Shown: positions 57,867 through 64,000 of the stretch, one piece after another | How the letters are laid out: the number at the start of each line of letters is the position of its first letter | Position numbering within the stretch: position 1 is the first letter of the stretch | Made by a program: the position numbers and the translations under genes | The notes under the pieces: generated by a model | Seen by the model: only the letters and a program-made list of their open reading frames with translations | Databases searched by the model: none | Told to the model about the DNA's origin: nothing | Assembly: GCA_002189035.1 (NCBI GenBank) | Contig: NEEC01000019.1 | Span: 310,001 to 374,000, forward strand | From: Utricularia gibba | Taxonomy: Eukaryota; Streptophyta; Magnoliopsida; Lamiales; Lentibulariaceae | Direction of reading: 5' to 3' | DNA length: 64,000 bases

Positions 57867-59212
57867 TGTTAAGTGTCATTTTATTACTAATTCTTAGGTT
57901 GTTTTTATGCTTAATTATGATTAGGACTGTCTAATTAAAAGTCTATAATATGAGATTTAGGTTCTTATCTAGTTTAGGGTAATTATCTTAAATCTTGTAT
58001 TTTATCTATTAATTTTAATAGTTTTAATTGAGTTTTTCTAGAGGCACACACGTGGCAGGAAGTGAGAGAAAGAGGGCATCAGATGGCGACAAATTGGATC
58101 TTCCCGAGCTGACATTCCCTTGATTTCCGGAAGACTGCAGACACCTAATCATGAGCCTTGACGTGCGGAACACGGGAGTCTCTGACAGGCGGCATCATTA
58201 GCGTACCAATGTCAGACGTTGCTTGCAAGTCATCCCATGTTCAGCAGAATCATAGGGACACGAAAGCTCAGACTCTCAATGAAGTTCAGTTTTGTTCAGA
58301 CGAGTTTAGTTTACTTTCAGTTTAGTTTTCCCTTTTGTTTCTCTCTCTAGAGGAATTTTCCTCTAGCTTCTCTCTAGAACCTTGTTTCGTTTCCTTTAGT
58401 TTGTATGGCCGTTCGCGGTTAGAAACTTCCGTTTCTGGGTTGGAACACCACCAAATCTATGTACCGTTAGCTTATCTTCACATTTTCTCTAAATCCGAAC
58501 GGGTTTCGTCTGTCTTCGCGCGACTATGTTGCAGTCTTTCTGTAACAGTCTCCTTATTCAAGGTTCATGGTTAGCTGATCACTACCCACGGATTTTGGAG
58601 AGGAGCAAGGTGGAAAGCACCAACTCGAGCCCTTTTGGCAGGAGGAAGACAACGTTTTGTCTGTGACCGTACCTCAGGATCAATGGACAGGTAGTGACCT
58701 CGTATCTGAACTCATTGGGTCATTGGCAACACTCGGGCACACACGCGCAATTCGGCCGTGAGGGTCACTGGCAGGACCTCTTATTCTCACGTTCGTCCAA
58801 GGAGGAGCAACATCGGGCTATTCCCGTGCCTTCTTGCAAGAGAGTGTAAGGGAGGGTAGGCAATTCCTTACTCCTATAGCCGAGTACTCGAGAGGACTAG
58901 AGAAGAGTGAAGACGCAACAAACATAGCTGGACAGGATTCCAAACCCAGGAACATTTACTTTATTTAAGGTTCATCGCTTACGTTCATTTTAGTTGTTTG
59001 CTCAAAACCCCTCTCATTCCCTTACTCAAGCTTCATCATCAACGGTTCTCGCACCTTCCACCTTCAAAACCGTTTAAAAATCGTGACAGTTGTATTCGGG
59101 GTGCCTCACCTTTAACTGAAAAACAACTCCCTGTGTTCGACACCCGTACTACGCTTTAGTTTTTTACGAGTTTTAAAAGTATTAAAATTTATTGTGGAAA
59201 CGACACGCATCA
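57867..59212 (+). repeat. 3' LTR of Athila C
   Basis: 1346 bp, TGTTAAGTGTC to ACACGCATCA, partner of 47689-49034. Confidence 0.95.
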
Positions 59213-59833
59213 CATATCTATCGAAAATAGTTTTGCTGCTACCAGACATAACTAGAAGATGATGGTGCACGTTTGGATAAGTATAAAAAAAAACTTCCAC
59301 TACCTATGACAGAGGAGCAGAATGATGAAGCCTCCAACGAGACTCCAATGGACCAAAAAAGAAACTCTATTTGCAATGAGTTATGGAAAACATATCGAGG
59401 TAATCATTCCTCTAGAAGACGCACCTAAATGACAATGGGATGTCAATTAATATATCATATGAGCATATTGTATTTTTATGATGTATTTGTCGTTGTTTAT
59501 GTATTTGTTATGACATTTTTGTTCTTTTCACTTTCAGACTTTACTTTATTAAAAATTTCATATTTAATGAAATTTAAGATAAGAATGATTGAAATTTTGA
59601 ACTTATAAATATAATTTAGAATATGCATCATATGGAAAAAAAATAATCATAAACAACAATCATGTGCCCTATTATAGTTATTTGAATGTAAATATAAACC
59701 CTAAACCAAAATATCACTTTAGTAAAACATATTTTATTACTAGGTCAAAAATGTCATTTACATTGTTACTAAATTTGCATTCTCTTTCCCAAACAGAACA
59801 TGTTATATATGCATTTTACTTCTTAAAATAAGA
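59213..59833 (+). mobile_element. Harbinger 3'-end remnant
   Basis: Near 59258-59400 the frame reads DDGARLDKYKKKLPLPM then NDEASNETPMDQKRNSICNE, the C-terminal tail of a Harbinger transposase related to but different from 44252-45509. The rest is AT-rich. The matching upstream part is not found left of the Athila C insertion. Confidence 0.7.
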
Positions 59834-59909
59834 AAGAGAATATATTTTTATAACTTCTCATTCTAAAAAAAATGAAAATGAAAAATGAGAAGTTGATTAG
59901 AATCTCTTT
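59834..59909. repeat. short inverted-repeat element, 76 bp
   Basis: Left arm AAAGAGAATATAT..AACTTCTCATT and right arm complement AAAGAGATTCTAATCAACTT..CTCATT. It ends exactly where the integrase reading of element F breaks off. Confidence 0.6.
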
Positions 59910-60005
59910 CCATTTGGAAACATAATCCACGGCTACGAAGATGTTTTCATACTCATCATAGTTTGGAAAGGGGCCTATGAAATCTATGCCCCACATATCA
60001 AACAC
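59910..60005 (-). pseudogene. element F integrase fragment
   Basis: [19 protein letters not shown] and [10 protein letters not shown] are the first catalytic block of gypsy integrase. Joined directly to RNase H without the zinc finger, so a deletion lies at about 60006. Confidence 0.75.
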
Positions 60006-60009
60006 TTCT

Positions 60010-60480
60010 GGCTCAATATAGCTCCTACTACATAGTTGGAAGCATCAATCATCACATGGAATGGCTCATTCCAATTGGAAGCTTGAATGATAGAAGCTGA
60101 AGTGACAGTCCTTTTGAGAGTGTCAAAACCATGTTTACACTCATATGCGAAAACAAACTCAACATACTTTTGAAAGAGGTTAGTTAATGATCGAGCAATC
60201 TGACCAAAATCCTTTAATAAATCTCTTGTAAAATCCAGCATGGCCTAGAAACGCACAAACACCTTTCTCATCACGTGGATAAGGTAAGCCAGAAATAGCG
60301 CTTACGTTAGCAGGATTTACTGTAAGACCTGCTGCAGAAACAACATGCCCGAGTACAATTCCTTGGCATCCCATGAAATAGCACTTTTCCGATTTCAACA
60401 CTAAATCCTTTTCAAAACAATGTTTCACCGTTAAAGTTTCAAATGATTCAAAAAATTATCAAAACTAATTCTATGTACCG
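60010..60480 (-). pseudogene. element F reverse transcriptase and RNase H fragment
   Basis: SEKCYFMGCQGIVLGHVVS, LPYPRDEKGVCAFLGHAGFY and RFIKGFW belong to the RT thumb; [15 protein letters not shown] is the RNase H start. The fingers and palm upstream are mostly gone. Confidence 0.78.
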
Positions 60481-60485
60481 TATAG

Positions 60486-61100
60486 TCATCCATAAAAACT
60501 TCTATGAATATCTTTACTAAGCTTTACTAGGTCTTTATCTTCAACAAAACAGTCCAAAATTAAGTGTTCAACTTCCTCCTCATCGAGCTTAACTTCTTGT
60601 CTAAATATTTCAAGAATATCATGCCACTTTTCATCCGAAACTTCTTCCACCTGGTAATCATTGACATCAAATCCAATCACAGGTGTAAAATCATCTAAGA
60701 ATTTCTCACCTTCATTGATCTTAAAAAAAGAAATATTATCAGCATAATAAATTGTGATAAGGTCGTTCCTACAATCAATCTGAGCATTTGTAGTAGTTCG
60801 AAAAGGTCGTTCCAAAATTAAAGTATTGGCATTCACCCTAACTGATGGCATTTTGACAACAAAATCAAAAGAATAGCAAGTGTTAGAAACTCTAACAAGC
60901 ACATCTTCGGCAATACCCTCCGAAATGGGCACTGATCGGGTGGCAAACTACTATTTCAAGTTGTTCAGCCTAAGGGCTCCAAATCCAATGCTAGATAGAT
61001 TTTGTAAGGTATCATGTTCAATGAAGCACCTTGATCCACCATTGCCCCTGCTAATGAATTTAGTTACTACCTGAATCGGGAGAAAAAATATTCCAAGTTC
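60486..61100 (-). pseudogene. element F protease region
   Basis: Leftward frame 60932-60486 with ISEGIAEDVLVRVSNTCYSF, ANTLILERPFRTTTNAQIDC and the acidic linker before RT. Related to the protease region of C but of another lineage. The catalytic D block upstream is not readable. Confidence 0.7.
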
Positions 61101-61166
61101 TGAACATTTCTCTGGCAACAATTGGGTCAGGTAGGCAAAGACGTGAGCATTGAGTTTTATGACCTC

Positions 61167-62301
61167 TGATGGTGATTTTGCAAGTGCACATAAACCGTCG
61201 AAGTAATAAAATTAGATCGTATCCACAAGGAATTGTTATTGGAATTTTCTTTTCAAACAAAGACTCAAAAAGACTGAAAACAAAAGAAAGATTTGGGTTT
61301 AAAAACAATAAGAAAAGTGGCATTGGATCTAAGATCCACCTTGCTTAAAACTCGTTCTTGCGTGTGTGCAAACCTTGAAGACTGACCTACTTGCGGAAGC
61401 TCTGGGGGTGTTATTCTAAAGTAATGTTACTCGGTGACTGTTATAGCACCATCCCTTGTTTTGTGAGATTATGGAATCAACCATGCCACCAGAGGCATTT
61501 CAATTCTTATGATAACCCATGTTTTCCCCACATCCAAATCTAACCCCTACACCTTACACCTCGCAAACAGATTAGACATAATGTATCTTGCTAATGATGC
61601 CCGATTGAGCCCTTCTCCTTAGGTGCTTGAGGCCAACCTTTAATTCTCTCATACTTCCTTCGGGTTATGTGATACTAAAGAGCACGTTGGTAAAGAAAAC
61701 GTTACGAAAAACAGAATCAAACCTCAATTTAAATGTCGAAAAACATAGTAAGACAATCACATGCGCAGGACTTGCGCAAGCAAAGCTTCACCGCAGATCC
61801 TCAACCGTAAGCGCCTATACGCGCAGACTTGACTCTAACATGAAACTAGACACGAAAATAGGAAAGATACAAAGGAAAAGTACTCAAATACGTTTTTAAT
61901 GGTTGAGAGGATGGGGTATTTATAGGAAAGTAGATCCAAGTTTTGAATTGAACTTATTCGATGGGCTTGAATAAGATCTTTTATCCAAATCTTCGAAGAT
62001 CTTCTTCATATCTTTATCTTATCCATGAATCTTGCAACAAATCTTCATCGTTTGACCAAGTTTTGGGTTGAGATTCGTGGCCCATCAAGTCCATAATTTG
62101 GTGAGTTTTGATTTCTCCTCAAATTGATCCAAAAGTACCCTAAAAAACCACAAAATACATTTTCTCTCCAAAAAGATCAAAGTAGTGTAAAAGATACAAA
62201 ATCAATTGAAAATAATGAGAAAGTAAAATCTAAGGTAAGTAAAAACAATACTCAAGAATAATGGAAGAACATGTTTTGGAACGACACAAAATCACTTATC
62301 A
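61167..62301 (-). repeat. solo LTR with perfect target duplication
   Basis: Ends TGATGGTGATTTTG (61167-61180) and CAAAATCACTTATCA (62287-62301), flanked on both sides by ACCTC (61162-61166 and 62302-62306). On the minus strand a TATAAATA (61924-61917) is followed by a pyrimidine-rich start region, which suggests the LTR points left. Length 1135 bp; no internal region. Confidence 0.82.
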
Positions 62302-62306
62302 ACCTC

Positions 62307-63299
62307 TTCATCCTTATTTTTCCTCTTCGAACTATACAAATCCTTCAACACTTTCATTCCTTTTGGCACTTATTCCAAATAGTCCACAGCCTTCATGATT
62401 ATCATAGCAGAATCCAAGGATGAAATTATAGAATAGCCTGTAACCTTCAAGGAAAAGGGGCCATTTTCTTTATCTGAATAGCAGCATGCTACTTTTCCTG
62501 GCTGCATCTTGTCCTCAAAATTAATTTTAGCACTTTCTGCAACTTTGCTCTAACTAGCAAGGGTTTTTCGGTTAGGCAATTGCTTCCCACCGAAATTGGT
62601 TAGTTCTGAGCTAACATTCTATCCTTGCTAAAACGAAATTGGTTGTGCTGCTTGCTAATGTGGTTGACCAAATCCTAGGTGTTGGGATTTTCAATGCTAG
62701 TGCTTTTCCAACTGAAATTGTGATGACTCATAAAAACGTTAATCATTTTTTAGCCTGAAATAATCAGTTTTGTTGTTCATTTACCCCATGGAATTTTCAC
62801 AGGTCACTGATTTGGAATGAACAAGAAATAAGCCTTTCACCATGTCTTTGAATTCAACAATATCTTTATCATTTCGTGCTGCTTCATCCTCCTTTAGTAC
62901 TCCCATTTAATTCACTCGTTGCTGGGCTCAAGATCTAAACTGAGAATGTCTGGATTGTCCAACCATTTCCTTGATTTTCTCCCAACCTTCAGATGGAGTG
63001 AGAGTCGTCATATTGTCATGTGCAGCAAAATCTAACATATCTCATTGGGCAGCAGTCAAGCTCTTCAAAAAACATTTCACCTGCTTCAATTTATCAAATC
63101 TATGGTGTGGGCAGCTTAGAAGAAGAGTAGTAAATTTGCCCCAATACTCATGTAAAGACTCATCATAGTGTTGAAAAATATTCTTTATCTTCAAATTTCC
63201 TCACCTCTAGAGGCAGGGAAAAACTAATTTAAAAATGTTTTTTTCATTTCCATCCAACTCCTTATACTTCCAGGTTCAAGTGTGTTGAATCAAGTCTTG
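62307..63299 (-). pseudogene. element F gag fragment and leader
   Basis: The leftward frame at about 63200-62940 reads HEYWGKFTTLLLSCPHHRFD, LKQVKCFLKSLTAAQ and MTTLTPSEGWEKIKEMV, the core of the gypsy gag domain, with stops. The rest of the stretch has no clear coding. Confidence 0.72.
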
Positions 63300-64000
63300 T
63301 GCTAAACGTCATTTTCTCATTAATTTTTAGATCATTTTTATGTCTAAATGTGATTTAAGTTTTTTAGTTAGGAGTTTATAATATAAGATTTAGGTTTTTA
63401 TCTAGATTAAAGTAAGTATCACAAATCTTGTATTAGTAAGTCAATCTTCATGTCTTCTTTGAATCTAATCGGGTTCCGTATATCTTCGCACAACTATATT
63501 ACAGTTTTTCTGAAACATTCCCCTCATTCAAGATTCATTGTGTCATTGGCAACATCTGCGAGTTTTGTAGAGGAGCAAGGTGGAAAGCACCAGCTCATGC
63601 CCTTTTGGCAGGAGGGAGACAACGTATTTTCTGTAGACGAACCTCGAGATTAATCGACAGATAGTGACCTAGTATCCAGACTCATTGAGTCATTGGCAAC
63701 ATCGGGCCAAGCATGCAATTTAACTATGAGGATACATTGGTAGGACCTCTTATCTTCACGTTCATCCAAAGAGTAGCAACATCGGGCCAAGCATGCAATT
63801 CAACTGTGAGGATACGTTGGTAGGACCTTTTATCTTCACCTTCATCCAAAGAGTAGCAACATCGGGCTATTCTTATGCTTTCTTGCAAGAGAGTGTAAGG
63901 TAGGGTAGGCAATTCGTTACTCCTATAACCGAGCACTTGAGAAGATCAGAGAATAGTGAAGATGTGACAAACATAGCTAGGCAGGATTCCAATCCCCGAT
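63300..64000 (+). repeat. Athila-type LTR, partial, runs off the right edge
   Basis: Starts TGCTAAACGTCATTTTCTC. It follows the C LTR with a deletion of several hundred bases (after about 63440) and continues through the blocks gaggagcaaggtggaaagcacc and agagtgtaaggtagggtagg. More diverged than the C LTRs. It could be the 5' LTR of an element lying to the right, or a solo LTR. Confidence 0.75.
63696..63855. repeat. tandem duplication, 2 x 80 bp, inside the LTR
   Basis: Units 63696-63775 and 63776-63855 both start gcaacatcgggccaagcatg and differ at about five positions. A third partial start follows at 63856. The C LTRs have this segment once. Confidence 0.9.

Larger units (their letters stand above)
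47689..59212 (+). mobile_element. Athila-like Ty3/gypsy retrotransposon C, full length (11.5 kb)
   Basis: Equal-length LTRs (1346 bp) bracket a tRNA-Asp primer site, gag, protease, reverse transcriptase, RNase H, integrase, a long env-position region and a purine tract. Flanks CATAC (47684-47688) and CATAT (59213-59217) are a likely 5 bp target duplication with one change. The tRNA-Asp primer and extra coding after integrase are the marks of the Athila lineage. The LTRs differ at about 22 positions by eye (16 transitions, 6 transversions), about 1.6%, so it is fairly young. Several stops and shifts and an inserted mitochondrial fragment make this copy non-functional. Confidence 0.93.
59910..63299 (-). 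mobile_element. gypsy element F, decayed, reversed, split by a solo LTR
   Basis: Read leftward: gag (about 63210-62880), protease (about 61100-60486), RT/RNase H (60428-60010) and the start of integrase (60005-59910). All pieces have deletions. A solo LTR (61167-62301) sits between gag and protease. No LTR of its own is recognised. Confidence 0.75.

Overview
This is a nuclear contig from a flowering plant, almost certainly a eudicot. The evidence is spliced genes with GT-AG introns, AT-rich intergenic DNA, a plant SAUR, a BELL-homeodomain gene, and LTR retrotransposons of the plant Athila and copia lineages. I cannot name the species from the sequence alone.

Layout. Positions 1-4285 (minus) hold the 5' two thirds of a large EMB8-like alpha/beta-hydrolase gene that runs off the left edge. 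A MITE (4781-4979) and a worn Harbinger scrap (about 6090-6450) follow in AT-rich DNA. A single-exon SAUR gene (9278-9624, plus) has a TATA box and a double auxin-response element in front of it. From 11837 to 32945 lies a nest of mobile elements. An old copia element (A) was split by a DNA-transposon-like or fold-back-like element with arrays of about 30 bp (13262-24718). That element was hit by a TRIM, a copia LTR and a second copia element (B). B in turn carries an Athila-type solo LTR. A second split in copia A (25438-30338) is a reversed, internally deleted Athila copy (D).

The gene island at 33728-40976 contains a seven-exon mitochondrial carrier (minus), a four-exon PENNYWISE/BLH9-like homeobox gene (plus) and a tRNA-Asp(GTC) gene (minus). 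From 41000 onward the sequence is repeats again: a copia LTR with primer site, a PPR gene fragment, and a fairly complete PIF/Harbinger element with a SANT-like ORF and a DDE transposase ORF. Next come a young full-length Athila-like retrotransposon (C, 47689-59212), a further Harbinger end, a decayed reversed gypsy element (F) carrying a solo LTR, and another Athila LTR that runs off the right edge.

How parts relate. Element C has a primer-binding site matching the 3' end of tRNA-Asp; a gene for that tRNA lies about 7 kb away. Its LTRs differ at about 22 of 1346 positions by eye, so it is the youngest large insertion here. Its pol region carries an inverted piece of mitochondrial atp6 between RNase H and integrase. 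Two host genes (EMB8-like and SAUR) are each broken by one missing base in a G run, which points to assembly errors at least as much as to real mutations.
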